Both the position numbers and the translations under genes were made by a program. Of a stretch of 64,000 nucleotides of DNA, positions 28,881 to 37,625 are shown one piece after another. The first letter of the stretch is position 1. Each line of letters starts with the position of its first letter. Where the stretch lies: the NCBI RefSeq assembly GCF_000941055.1, contig NZ_CP007202.1, positions 1,050,001 through 1,114,000 of the forward strand. The letters run 5' to 3'. The notes beneath the pieces were generated by a model that was not told where the DNA came from, did no database searches, and was given only the letters and a program-made list of their open reading frames with translations. The stretch comes from Siansivirga zeaxanthinifaciens CC-SAMT-1 (GTDB taxonomy: Bacteria > Bacteroidota > Bacteroidia > Flavobacteriales > Flavobacteriaceae).

Positions 28881-29729
28881 TTGATAATAAAGCCCTTTAA
28901 AAGTATTGGCATTGGTATTGCTTTTTCACCCAATCTAAAAGCAAACTTATATGAAGCTGCCCGGCTGTCTGTGTTTTTTAAATCGAAACTCTACTTAATT
29001 CATATTGGTACTTCTTCCGAAGAAAAATTGGCAACGTTAAAAACCATGCTTCAGTTTTTTGAAAATGACCATTTAGAATATGATGTGGTGTTTAAAGAAG
29101 GTAATCCGGTAGATGTTATTCCTTCGGTAACTTCAGAAAAGAAAATAGATTTATTAATTCTGGGGGCTCTTCAGCGTGAAGGCTTTTTAAAATATTACGT
29201 GGGCTCGATTGCAAGAAAAATTACCAGAAAATCGCACTGTTCTGTACTATTACTTATTAAGCCAAGTGTAGAAAGAGTGCCTTGTAAACATATTGTGGTT
29301 AACGGCCTAAAAGACCCAAAAACAGAGGCGGCTATTACCACTTCGTTTTATGTTGCAAAACATTTAAAGGCCGATAAAATTACTATTGTTGAAGAAATAA
29401 ACACCGACCAGGTAAACGTTAAGGTTGATGACGACAAATCGTTGCGAAAAGCTTCGATTATGAAAGAACGTATTAAGCTTAGAGAAAATTCCAGAATTAA
29501 AGACATAATAAGTCATATTCCTGAGACATACACCGAAAATATCTTGGTGAAATTACAACCCATTTTTGGAAAAAAAGGCTATTCTATTGGGCATTATGCG
29601 CAAATTTCGAGAGCCGATTTGTTAATTATGAACGGTCCTAAAAAAATGACGTTTTGGGATCGGCTATTTCCACACGATATAGAACATATTTTAACAGAAT
29701 TACCAACCGACGTTTTAATCCTGCAATGA
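28881..29729 (+). CDS. Universal stress protein, two UspA-like domains
   Basis: This 282-residue cytoplasmic protein starts at a TTG codon (no in-frame ATG fits) and carries tandem UspA-type folds. The first runs to about residue 135 and ends YVGSIARKITRKSHCSVLLL, a Gx2Gx9G(S/T)-like nucleotide loop that is only partly conserved; the second ends ILTELPTDVLIL. The role is probably regulatory. Its stop overlaps the start of the SulP transporter (ATGA), which strongly suggests coupling and that it modulates that transporter; this is inference from position. Confidence 0.8.
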   Translation: MIIKPFKSIGIGIAFSPNLKANLYEAARLSVFFKSKLYLIHIGTSSEEKLATLKTMLQFFENDHLEYDVVFKEGNPVDVIPSVTSEKKIDLLILGALQREGFLKYYVGSIARKITRKSHCSVLLLIKPSVERVPCKHIVVNGLKDPKTEAAITTSFYVAKHLKADKITIVEEINTDQVNVKVDDDKSLRKASIMKERIKLRENSRIKDIISHIPETYTENILVKLQPIFGKKGYSIGHYAQISRADLLIMNGPKKMTFWDRLFPHDIEHILTELPTDVLILQ

Positions 29730-31921
29730 GTCCGAAGAAAAACAACATAAAGGCGTTTTTTAAAGCCCTTCCTAAAAATATATTTTCAGGATTTGTAGTA
29801 AGTCTTATTGCGTTACCATTGGGTTTAGGATTGGCTATGGCCAGCGACGCCCCTGCTATTGCTGGTGTTATTGCTGCTATTGTTGGTGGTATTATTGTTT
29901 CGTTATTAGGCGGAAGCCACATTACCATAGTGGGTCCTGGAAATGGTTTAGTGGGCGTGCTTTTGGTTGCAATAAGTACGCTGGGGTTAGAAAACGCCTA
30001 TCTGGCCATTATTTGCTCGGGTGTATTGCTTACGCTTTTAGGTTTTTTAAGAATGGGAACCCTAGCCGATTTTTTTCCGTCGTCGGCAATTCAAGGGATG
30101 CTCGCTGCCATAGGATTGATAATTCTTGGAAAGCAATTTCATATTATGCTAGCGCACAAAATAAATAGAAGCGATACTTTAGATTATCTTGTTGAAATCC
30201 CGTTTACTATTAACGATGCCATACACTACCATAACAAAGGCCTCATTTATGCAGCTCTAGCCGGTGTTATAAGTTTAACTATCATGCTTGTTTATTCTAA
30301 AATTAGAAATAAATACCTGCAATTAATTCCTGCACCAATGTGGATTGTTTTAATTTCTATTGGCATTAGTTATTATTTTGAACTTGTTTTACACGAATCG
30401 CATCCTATAGCCAACGAGTATATGCTGTCTGGCATTCCCAACATACACGATATTATTGCCGATTTACCCAAACTAAATATTAACGGATTAAGTAATGTAT
30501 CGTTTTGGGGCAGTGTTTTTGCTCTCACCCTTATCTCTAGTATTGAATCGCTTTTAAGTATTAAAGCTGTAGATAAATTAGACCCAGAAAAAAGACGCTC
30601 GAATGTAAATAGAGACCTAAAAGCCTTAGGTTTAGCAACCGTTGGTAGTGGTTTTTTAGGCGGATTAAACGTAGTTACGGTCATTGCCAGAAGCTCGGTA
30701 AACGTAAATCATGGGGCTAGTAATCGATCTTCAAACTTTTTTCATGCCCTGTTTTTGGTGCTTTTTATTTTATTTTTTAGCACCGAATTAACCAGAATAC
30801 CACTACCCGCATTAATGGCTATTTTAGTGTATACAGGCTACAAACTAGCTTCACCTAAAGTAGTTAGAAAAATATTTTCTGTAGGTAAAGAACAACTCAT
30901 TATCTTTTTTGTAACCTTAATTGTAACCTTAAAAATTGGTTTAATTACAGGAATTTTAATGGGCGTTGTTACCTCGTTAATTATTCATATGATAATAAAT
31001 AAAAGCGTTGGTTTGTTTTTAAGAAACGTTTTAAAACCTAATATTTTAATGTTTCGGGAACCCGACGGAAAAAACAATTATTACGTAAGCGTTAAGCACT
31101 TTTGCAGCTTTTTAAACTTTTATAAACTAAAAGAACGCCTAGATGCTGTACCCGAAAATAAAGATGTTATTGTAGATTTTTCTATGTGCGAATTTGTTGA
31201 TGATACGGTAATGGAAAACATTAACAATTACCAAGAAACCTTTAAAAAAAGAGGAGGAAATTTTGAAGTTATTGGTTTAGATATGCACGATACAGACTCT
31301 AAACACCCTTTTGCTTCCAGACGCTTACTAACTGTGCCAAATATTATTAAAAAGAGCCTAACCAAACGCCAGAAAAGCATGAAAGAACTGGCAAAAAATT
31401 TCCTTTTTTCTTATCAATCTAAAAAAGAAAAAGACATTAACTTTTTATACGATTTCAATTATTTTAAAACCAAACAAATCAATCATATTTACAACATTTT
31501 AAATCATAATGAAAGCCCTATAAAATTATTTGATATTGAGTTTTCTGAAGGCGAATTTATTGCAAAAGAAGTTATTCGAAGCACCATGCTTTGTATTGAA
31601 TTAAACGAAAATATTCCGCAATTTACATTAGACAAAGAAGGTTTTCTGGATAAAGTTTCGGCTTTGGCAGGTTTTAAAGACATTCCCATTGAAAATCACA
31701 GCGATTTCTCAAACCGGTTTCATTTAATTGGAGACAATGCCCCAGAAATTATTCGTTTTTTTAATGATGATATTACAAATTTTTTCGAAAGCAATGCCTA
31801 TTACCATGTTGAATCGAATGGAAAGGCTATTTTAATTTTTGGAAAAGAACGCTTAGCCAGTATAAAAGAAATAAAATCACTTTTCGATTATGGCAAACGA
31901 TTACTTATGGTTATTTCTTAA
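29726..31921 (+). CDS. SulP-family inorganic anion transporter with STAS domain and extra C-terminal region
   Basis: This 731-residue protein starts at the ATG overlapping the upstream TGA. Residues 1-430 form a SulP membrane domain (SGFVVSLIALPLGLGLAMAS, HITIVGPGNGLVGVL, SIESLLSIKAVDKL). A STAS domain follows (DVIVDFSMCEFVDDTVMENI) and then about 180 further soluble residues of no family I recognise. SulP proteins carry sulfate, bicarbonate, chloride or other anions. The position next to a cation/proton antiporter makes sodium-coupled bicarbonate uptake possible, but substrate cannot be read from the sequence. Confidence 0.88.
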   Translation: MSPKKNNIKAFFKALPKNIFSGFVVSLIALPLGLGLAMASDAPAIAGVIAAIVGGIIVSLLGGSHITIVGPGNGLVGVLLVAISTLGLENAYLAIICSGVLLTLLGFLRMGTLADFFPSSAIQGMLAAIGLIILGKQFHIMLAHKINRSDTLDYLVEIPFTINDAIHYHNKGLIYAALAGVISLTIMLVYSKIRNKYLQLIPAPMWIVLISIGISYYFELVLHESHPIANEYMLSGIPNIHDIIADLPKLNINGLSNVSFWGSVFALTLISSIESLLSIKAVDKLDPEKRRSNVNRDLKALGLATVGSGFLGGLNVVTVIARSSVNVNHGASNRSSNFFHALFLVLFILFFSTELTRIPLPALMAILVYTGYKLASPKVVRKIFSVGKEQLIIFFVTLIVTLKIGLITGILMGVVTSLIIHMIINKSVGLFLRNVLKPNILMFREPDGKNNYYVSVKHFCSFLNFYKLKERLDAVPENKDVIVDFSMCEFVDDTVMENINNYQETFKKRGGNFEVIGLDMHDTDSKHPFASRRLLTVPNIIKKSLTKRQKSMKELAKNFLFSYQSKKEKDINFLYDFNYFKTKQINHIYNILNHNESPIKLFDIEFSEGEFIAKEVIRSTMLCIELNENIPQFTLDKEGFLDKVSALAGFKDIPIENHSDFSNRFHLIGDNAPEIIRFFNDDITNFFESNAYYHVESNGKAILIFGKERLASIKEIKSLFDYGKRLLMVIS

Positions 31922-31975
31922 TATATTCTTAACTTTTAAAGGCATTAACAATAGATTTCTTAATTTTACATTTCT

Positions 31976-32836
31976 ATGAGATTATACCCAATTAATGCAG
32001 GAAATTTTAAGTTAGATGGAGGCGCTATGTTTGGTGTAGTTCCTAAATCTATTTGGCAAAAAACCAATCCTGCCGATGCCAATAATATGATTGATATTGC
32101 TTCGCGTTGTTTACTTATTGAAGATGGTAATCGATTGATATTAATAGACACCGGAATGGGTAATAAACAATCTGATAAATTTTTTGGCTATTACCACCTT
32201 TGGGGCCATGATACTTTAGAAAAATCACTTAAAAACTATGGTTTTCATTGCGATGATATAACCGATGTGTTTTTAACCCATTTACACTTCGACCACTGTG
32301 GCGGTTGTGTAAATTGGAATGCCGGTAAAACAGGCTACGAAACGGCTTTTAAAAATGCACATTTTTGGAGTAATGAAAACCATTGGGAATGGGCTACCAA
32401 ACCAAATCGCCGCGAAAAGGCTTCTTTTTTAGAAGAAAACATACTTCCCATCGAGGCGAATGGCCAATTAAAATTTACATCGTTACCAGAACATCAAATT
32501 TTAAAAAATTCGGAATTAGGTTTCGATATTTTTTTTGCAGATGGTCACACCGAAAAGCAAATGATTCCGCTTATAACATACCAAGATAAAACCATCGCTT
32601 TTATGGCAGATTTGTTGCCAACCGTGGGACATTTACCATTGCCATTTGTAATGGGTTACGATACCAGGCCATTATTAACACTCGACGAAAAAGAAAACTT
32701 CCTAAATTTAGCTGTTAAAAATAACTTTTACTTATTTTTAGAACATGATGCTCATAATGAGATTATTACCGTTCAAGAAACCGAAAAAGGAGTACGATTA
32801 AAAAATTCATATTCAACTCAAGATATATTTAATTAA
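31976..32836 (+). CDS. MBL-fold metallo-hydrolase
   Basis: This 286-residue cytoplasmic protein has the metallo-beta-lactamase-fold zinc motif HLHFDHCGG (HxHxDH) around residues 102-110, the preceding LILIDTGMG strand, and later FFADGHTEKQM and LEHDAHNE metal ligands. Relatives include quorum-quenching lactonases and other hydrolases; the substrate here is unknown. It lies 54 bases after the SulP gene on the same strand and 27 bases before the subtilase gene. Confidence 0.88.
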   Translation: MRLYPINAGNFKLDGGAMFGVVPKSIWQKTNPADANNMIDIASRCLLIEDGNRLILIDTGMGNKQSDKFFGYYHLWGHDTLEKSLKNYGFHCDDITDVFLTHLHFDHCGGCVNWNAGKTGYETAFKNAHFWSNENHWEWATKPNRREKASFLEENILPIEANGQLKFTSLPEHQILKNSELGFDIFFADGHTEKQMIPLITYQDKTIAFMADLLPTVGHLPLPFVMGYDTRPLLTLDEKENFLNLAVKNNFYLFLEHDAHNEIITVQETEKGVRLKNSYSTQDIFN

Positions 32837-32863
32837 TAAAAAGACTAATTCAAACATTATTTA

Positions 32864-34471
32864 ATGAAAACAATTCAAATATTATCAGTATCAGTACTTG
32901 CAGCAACATTATTTTACGGTTGTGGTAGTACAGCAAACATTTTATCAACTCCCGTTGAAAACATTGATACTTCACCGTTAAAAGTATCTGAATTAACAGA
33001 GCAGGAAAAACACACATGGGGACATTTAGATCTTGTAAAAGATACCATTCCTGGTATGAGTGTAGATAAAGCTTACGAAGAGCTTATTAAAAACAAAAAA
33101 GGAGCTACCGTTATTGTTGCCGTTGTAGATTCTGGTATCGATATCGACCACGAAGATTTAAACGATGTTATTTGGACTAACAAAGACGAAATTCCTAACA
33201 ATGGTAAAGACGACGATAACAATGGTTACATCGATGATGTTCACGGTTGGAATTTCTTAGGTGATGGTTACGATGAGCAGTTAGAGCTTGTTCGTATTCT
33301 TGCTACTGGCGACACAAGTAACCCAGATTATGCCAGAGCACAAGCCGAGTACGAAAAAGAATATAACAAATACATGGGTTATAAAGCCCAGTACGATCAA
33401 ATTTACCAACAACTTAAGGCAGCAGACGAGGCTTTAACAAAACACTTTGGTAAAAGCGATTACACAAAAGAAGAAGTAAATGCTATTAAAACAGATGATG
33501 AAGCGCTAACCAAAACGGTTCAAATTGCTAAATATATGTTTAGCAATGGTGTAAATTCTTTAGCTGAAGCAAAAAAAGAAATTTCAAATGGTTTAGAAAG
33601 TATTAACGAGCGTTTAAACTACAACCTTAACAAGTCTTTTAAAGGTCGTAAAACTGGAGACAATCCAAACGATATGACTAATAAATTCTATGGTAACGGA
33701 AACGTAAAACCTGTTAAGAAAAGCGAAAGCCATGGTACACACGTTGCTGGTATTATTGCTGCAGAACGTAACAATGGTAAAGGTGTAAACGGTGTTGCTA
33801 ATAATGTACAAATTATGAGTGTTAGAACGGTACCAAATGGCGATGAGTACGATAAAGATGTTGCTTTAGCTATTAGATATGCTGTAGATAATGGTGCTAA
33901 AATAATTAACGGAAGTTTTGGTAAAAGTTATTCTCCACACAAAGAATGGGTACACGAAGCTATAAAATATGCTGCAGATCATGACGTTTTATTTGTACAT
34001 GCTGCAGGAAACGATAGTAAAGATGTAGATACTAATTATAACTTCCCAGACGATAACGTTAATTTTGTAGAAGTTGCCGACAATTATATTAGAGTTGGTG
34101 CTTTAGAGCCAAAATATGGATCGAATATGGTTGCTGGATTTTCTAACTACGGTAAAAAAAATGTAGATGTATTTGCTCCTGGAGCTAAAGTGTACTCTAC
34201 AACTCCAGAAAACGAATACGATACTAAAGGCGGAACCTCTATGGCTGCTCCTGCGGTGGCTGGCGTAGCTGCTTTAATTCGTTCGTATTATCCTAAATTA
34301 ACAGCGAGTCAGGTAAAACATATTTTAATGGATTCTGGCTTAGCTTTAAAAACTAAAGTTGTTGTTGGAGGTGATACTAACAATGTAAAACCTTTTAGCG
34401 AATTAACAACATCTGGCAGAATGGTTAATGCATACAATGCATTAATTATGGCGGCTAAAATGTCTAATTAA
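32864..34471 (+). CDS. Subtilisin-like serine peptidase (S8), predicted lipoprotein
   Basis: This 535-residue protein has a signal peptide with lipobox LFYGC (Cys20), so it is likely anchored to a membrane. The triad is D89 (VAVVDSGID), H290 (ESHGTHVAG) and S459 (GGTSMAAPAVAG), with oxyanion Asn383 in HAAGNDS. Asp and His are about 200 residues apart, against about 32 in subtilisin. The insert holds an Asp/Asn-rich loop (NGKDDDNNGYIDD, calcium-binding in look) and a helical, charged stretch of about 110 residues. It may act in protein quality control or processing at the cell envelope. Confidence 0.92.
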   Translation: MKTIQILSVSVLAATLFYGCGSTANILSTPVENIDTSPLKVSELTEQEKHTWGHLDLVKDTIPGMSVDKAYEELIKNKKGATVIVAVVDSGIDIDHEDLNDVIWTNKDEIPNNGKDDDNNGYIDDVHGWNFLGDGYDEQLELVRILATGDTSNPDYARAQAEYEKEYNKYMGYKAQYDQIYQQLKAADEALTKHFGKSDYTKEEVNAIKTDDEALTKTVQIAKYMFSNGVNSLAEAKKEISNGLESINERLNYNLNKSFKGRKTGDNPNDMTNKFYGNGNVKPVKKSESHGTHVAGIIAAERNNGKGVNGVANNVQIMSVRTVPNGDEYDKDVALAIRYAVDNGAKIINGSFGKSYSPHKEWVHEAIKYAADHDVLFVHAAGNDSKDVDTNYNFPDDNVNFVEVADNYIRVGALEPKYGSNMVAGFSNYGKKNVDVFAPGAKVYSTTPENEYDTKGGTSMAAPAVAGVAALIRSYYPKLTASQVKHILMDSGLALKTKVVVGGDTNNVKPFSELTTSGRMVNAYNALIMAAKMSN

Positions 34472-34487
34472 AATAATTATTCTAAAC

Positions 34488-34515
34488 AAAAAAGAGGCTA
34501 AATAGCCTCTTTTTT
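34488..34515 (+). terminator. Rho-independent terminator after the subtilase gene
   Basis: Stem GAGGCT/AGCCTC (34494-34499, 34504-34509) with loop AAAT, extended by A/T pairs, runs straight into a T6 tract. The IS256-family element begins about six bases beyond it. Confidence 0.85.
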
Positions 34516-34529
34516 GGTAGTATCTCACA

Positions 34530-34604
34530 AAGTGTGTAAAGTTAAAAATATCGAGGGTTGCAACCCTCGATATTTTTTTGTTTAATTTTAAAATTTACAC
34601 ACTT
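34530..34604 (+). repeat. Long fold-back palindrome at the IS left end, upstream of the transposase
   Basis: A perfect 34-base palindrome lies at 34544-34577 (arm AAAAATATCGAGGGTTG), and the outer bases AAGTGTGTAAA (34530-34540) pair with TTTACACACTT (34594-34604), ending at the base before the transposase ATG. The T-rich 3' arm makes it terminator-like. It could block read-through transcription from outside and sequester the start region. Confidence 0.75.
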
Positions 34605-35801
34605 ATGAAGAAAGAAGATTTTCTAAACGACGATTTTTTAAAACAGTTTAAAACAGGAGACGAACTGACCTCCTTTCTAAAATCCATTCAAAAGCGAGGT
34701 ATTGAAAAGATGCTAGAAGGGGAACTTGATGCTCATTTAGACTATGAGAAGCATCAGCAATCCGATAATAGCAATACCCGTAACGGCTATGGGTCTAAAA
34801 AGATAAAAACAGCTTTAGGAGAGACTAATATTAAAGTTCCCAGAGACCGGGACGCTTCTTTTAACCCTATGCTGGTTCCTAAACGCACTAACATGGTTGA
34901 TGGCATAGAAAACGTCATTATCAGCCTTTATGCCAAGGGTATGAGTAATTCTGATATTGAAGAGCAAATCCGAGAAGTTTACGATTTTGATGTATCCACA
35001 TCTACCATATCACGTATCACAGATAAAGTTACCAATGATATTGTTGCTTGGCAAAACAGACCTCTGGAGCCCGTATATTTAATTACTTGGATGGATGGCA
35101 TCGTATTTAAGGTTCGGGAGAACTCCAAAGTCATTAACAAAACCATGTACATCGCCGTAGGACTGCGTAGAGATGGTAAAAAGGAAGTCTTAGGGCTTTG
35201 GTTGGGGAAGAATGAATCGGCAGCCTTTTGGATGAGTGTACTAACCGATATGAAAGCCAGAGGCGTTCAGGATTTGCTTATCACGGCCACAGATAATCTT
35301 AACGGTTTTACCGACACCATTAAAAACGTTTTTCCTGAATCTAAAACCCAAATCTGCGTGGTACACCAGATTCGTAATGCTTGTCGGTATGTTGTTTGGA
35401 AAGACAAGAAAGAATTTACAAAGGACATGAAAAGCATCTACGATGCACCCACCAAAAGTGCAGCAAAAGCCGCCCTAGAAGACTTTGCTCAGAAATGGGA
35501 ACACAAGTACTCTTACGCTATTAAAAGCTGGAGAGATAACTGGGAAGAACTTACCGCTTTCTATGAATTTCCTTTAGAAATTAGAAAAATCATTTACACT
35601 ACGAACCTTATTGAAAACCTTAATGGAAAAATCAGAAAATACACTAAAAACAAGCTCTCATTCCCAACAGATGAAGCTGTTATGAAGTCCACTTTTTTAG
35701 CCCTTAGAGAGGCTACCAAAAAATGGTCGATGCCTATTAGGAACTGGGGCATTATTTTAAACCAGTTTTTAACTATATTTGAAAAAAGGGTTCAACTTTA
35801 A
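34605..35801 (+). CDS. IS256-family transposase
   Basis: This 398-residue transposase appears intact. The DDE catalytic residues are in [17 protein letters not shown] and the Glu of [13 protein letters not shown]. The family signature [13 protein letters not shown] between the second Asp and Glu is present, and the N-terminal helices contain the GRYDYEKH-like zone ([19 protein letters not shown]). The start is the ATG at 34605, right after the left-end palindrome; an upstream in-frame reading from 34578 crosses the terminal palindrome and is rejected. Confidence 0.94.
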   Translation: MKKEDFLNDDFLKQFKTGDELTSFLKSIQKRGIEKMLEGELDAHLDYEKHQQSDNSNTRNGYGSKKIKTALGETNIKVPRDRDASFNPMLVPKRTNMVDGIENVIISLYAKGMSNSDIEEQIREVYDFDVSTSTISRITDKVTNDIVAWQNRPLEPVYLITWMDGIVFKVRENSKVINKTMYIAVGLRRDGKKEVLGLWLGKNESAAFWMSVLTDMKARGVQDLLITATDNLNGFTDTIKNVFPESKTQICVVHQIRNACRYVVWKDKKEFTKDMKSIYDAPTKSAAKAALEDFAQKWEHKYSYAIKSWRDNWEELTAFYEFPLEIRKIIYTTNLIENLNGKIRKYTKNKLSFPTDEAVMKSTFLALREATKKWSMPIRNWGIILNQFLTIFEKRVQL

Positions 35802-35835
35802 AAAAGTTAAACCCTCGATTTTTAACTTACACACT

Positions 35836-36909
35836 TTACGGGATAGTGTCGTTGTAGGTAGTTTTTTTACATTTATTTTTTAATAATTCTATTCCTCTTT
35901 TCTGTCCGAGTTCGGATAGTTCATTCCAATCTTTACAAGCTAATTCCAATTGTCCAGTTTCATAATAAATAGCAGCTCTATTATTTAGCGCATCTATATT
36001 TTTTGGATCAAGTTCATAGCTCTTTGTGAAATTTTTTATTGAACTCTCATAATCTTTATTTTGATAGTCATTTATTGCTTTATTGAAATATTCTCCTGCT
36101 TCTTGAATTATTCTCGTATCTCCTCCATAAAAATGGTCTAATTGATAAAAAGAATCAGTGAAAAACTTCATTGAAATTCCACGAAAAGTCTTGGTTTTTT
36201 CATCTTTTAAAACAAAAGGCATTTCTAATGTTTCAAGGTGTTTAAATCTTTCTGTATTCCAAAGTTTATAAGACTTGTCAATTACTTTTTTTACTCGTTT
36301 AATTTTGGTTGAATCAGAAGTATCAGAGTAATTTATTAAAGTGCTAACTTTTTTATTTTTTAAATCAATGGTTATAAAGCCTTTAGCTTTAAAGTTACTA
36401 TGTTTATTCTTAAAAGCATTGTTTAACTCTAGCATTAAACTTGACTTTAAAGTTGGTGTGTAAAATTCATTCGCAATTTGATTTTTACTTTCTCCTTTTG
36501 CTTCTTTAATTTCATTAAACAGCTTTTGTTCTCTGACGAAAAAAAATCTTTTCAGTTTGTCATTGTCCATTCCGCCAATCGATTCACAAAGTATGAGAGT
36601 GTCATTTTTTATTTTTTCAATTTCATAGCCAGAAGTTGAAGATGTTTTGATGAAATTTTGATTTATTGAGTATGGAAAACAAACCTCGTTTACTCGATGA
36701 GTTGGATTGCCATTTGTGCACATTTCCAGTTTTTTAAAACTATAATTTACATATGAAGAATCAGTCAAAAATCGGTCATTTAAATTGCTGCCATCTTTCA
36801 TCTCAATCTTATACTTAATCCAATCGCCATACAATTTCGAAGTGTTGATTGTTTGACAATATGATTTGATTGAGATAAGTAGAAGTATTAAAAGTATGTT
36901 CTTTGTCAT
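35836..36909 (-). CDS. Exported TPR-containing protein, 3' end abutting the IS
   Basis: This protein of about 357 residues has a signal peptide (MTKNILLILLLISIKSYCQ), a central domain I do not recognise (residues 25-250) and two to three C-terminal TPR-like helices (residues 262-345, with FNKAINDYQNKDYESSIKNF and ALNNRAAIYYETGQLELA). The last codons, for IP and the stop TAA, lie within the IS256 terminal repeat, so the natural C-terminus may have been replaced. No homologous remainder is seen left of the IS. The gene is bounded by inverted CCTACAACG copies (35850-35858 and 36921-36929). Function unknown. Confidence 0.75.
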   Translation of the reverse strand: MTKNILLILLLISIKSYCQTINTSKLYGDWIKYKIEMKDGSNLNDRFLTDSSYVNYSFKKLEMCTNGNPTHRVNEVCFPYSINQNFIKTSSTSGYEIEKIKNDTLILCESIGGMDNDKLKRFFFVREQKLFNEIKEAKGESKNQIANEFYTPTLKSSLMLELNNAFKNKHSNFKAKGFITIDLKNKKVSTLINYSDTSDSTKIKRVKKVIDKSYKLWNTERFKHLETLEMPFVLKDEKTKTFRGISMKFFTDSFYQLDHFYGGDTRIIQEAGEYFNKAINDYQNKDYESSIKNFTKSYELDPKNIDALNNRAAIYYETGQLELACKDWNELSELGQKRGIELLKNKCKKTTYNDTIP

Positions 36910-36920
36910 TTTCAAAATTA

Positions 36921-37051
36921 CCTACAACGTTCTCGGCTATGAGTAGTTGCGTGGGTTAGTATTTAACTTTGCAAGTACGCAACAAACTGAAAATCCGCTA
37001 GGATTTTCAGAAGTAGGCGAGAACAAGCAATTACTTATAGCCATTGTTGGC
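36921..37051. repeat. Multi-arm inverted-repeat element between two accessory units
   Basis: This 131-base non-coding element has outer complementary arms GGCTATGAGTAGTTGC (36935-36950) and GCAATTACTTATAGCC (37027-37042), which pair over 16 bases as RNA with two G-U pairs. Inside are a perfect 10-base hairpin CTGAAAATCC/GGATTTTCAG (36987-36996, 37001-37010) and GTTGCGT/ACGCAAC (36946-36952, 36977-36983). GTTCTCG (36929-36935) is complementary to CGAGAAC (37018-37024) in an order that would cross the outer arms. Its ends, CCTACAACG and TTGTTGGC, each recur inverted at the far side of the neighbouring gene unit. It looks like a cassette boundary; I recall similar sequences in other flavobacteria. 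Confidence 0.6.
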
Positions 37052-37060
37052 AACTGGCTT

Positions 37061-37339
37061 TTATTTATCATCGTAATGAAATCTGCATTGAATTACAGTA
37101 CACTTTTGGTCGACACCTTTCTTTCCAGATACCCTATAAACCAATCTGTGTTCTCCTGTTATTCTTCTTGACCAAAAGCCTTTTAGTCCGTGTTTTAGAG
37201 GTTCAGGTTTTCCTGTTCCTTTAAATGGATTTGCTTTAATTTCTTTTAATAAGTCTTTTATTTTGATTGCTGTATCATGGTCATTTTCTAGCCAATGAGT
37301 GAAATCTTCCCATCCGTGTGGAGTAAAATCAATATTCAT
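37061..37339 (-). CDS. yoeB: YoeB/Txe-family mRNA interferase toxin
   Basis: This 92-residue protein matches YoeB along its length. E46, R59 and R65 fall at the same positions as the catalytic residues of E. coli YoeB, and the C-terminal His88-Tyr89 corresponds to His83-Tyr84. The core FWSRRITGEHRLVYRV is highly typical. A small insertion (GKKGVDQK) precedes the last strand. YoeB cleaves mRNA in the ribosomal A site when not held by YefM. It directly follows the antitoxin (stop TAA, then ATG with no gap), the normal order. Confidence 0.94.
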   Translation of the reverse strand: MNIDFTPHGWEDFTHWLENDHDTAIKIKDLLKEIKANPFKGTGKPEPLKHGLKGFWSRRITGEHRLVYRVSGKKGVDQKCTVIQCRFHYDDK

Positions 37340-37609
37340 TTAGTGAGCTAATTCTATTTCATCTTCATTATATTCAACTAATTCTCCTTTTTCCATTTGT
37401 TCAATGGATTCCATTAGTCTATTTCTATTGGCTTTTGTAGATAGTAGGTGTTCTGTTTCTTTTAATGAATTATATTCGCTAATAGACATTATGACAACAG
37501 CGTCATCACCTTTACTTCTAGGTACAACAATCACTTCCATTGACTTTGAAACATAGTCGAAGTGCTTTTTTATACTCTTACGTAGAGTGGAAATTGTTAT
37601 TGCTCTCAT
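37340..37609 (-). CDS. yefM: YefM (Phd/YefM-family) antitoxin
   Basis: This antitoxin of 89 residues (91 from the ATG two codons upstream) begins [20 protein letters not shown], the Phd/YefM DNA-binding N-terminus, and has an acidic C-terminal tail ([17 protein letters not shown]) that would wrap the toxin. It neutralises YoeB and represses its own operon. Three TGTACA sites stand just upstream in the promoter, the core sequence bound by E. coli YefM. Confidence 0.93.
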   Translation of the reverse strand: MRAITISTLRKSIKKHFDYVSKSMEVIVVPRSKGDDAVVIMSISEYNSLKETEHLLSTKANRNRLMESIEQMEKGELVEYNEDEIELAH

Positions 37610-37625
37610 AATCATTAATTTTTAA

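Larger units (their letters stand above)
34521..35845 (+). mobile_element. IS256-family insertion sequence, complete, about 1.3 kb
   Basis: The element consists of one transposase gene between imperfect terminal inverted repeats. Left end reads TATCTCACAAAGTGTGTAA and the right end, complemented, TATCCCGTAAAGTGTGTAA; both continue into GTTAAAAAT..CGAGGGTT-like sequence with small gaps. Exact outer bases are uncertain by a few positions. The 8-9 bases flanking each side (ending TTTGGTAG on the left, starting GTGTCGTT on the right) do not match, so no target duplication is visible. That suggests a later deletion or recombination next to the element. Confidence 0.85.

Noticed and set aside
34521..35845. 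Target-site duplication of the IS256 element
   Set aside because: The flanking 8-9 bases on either side do not match for any nearby choice of the outer end.
36916..37171. 74-residue plus-strand ORF crossing the multi-arm repeat (from 36947)
   Set aside because: It is made of inverted-repeat sequence plus the complement of yoeB; no homologous protein features, so the repeat is the better explanation.
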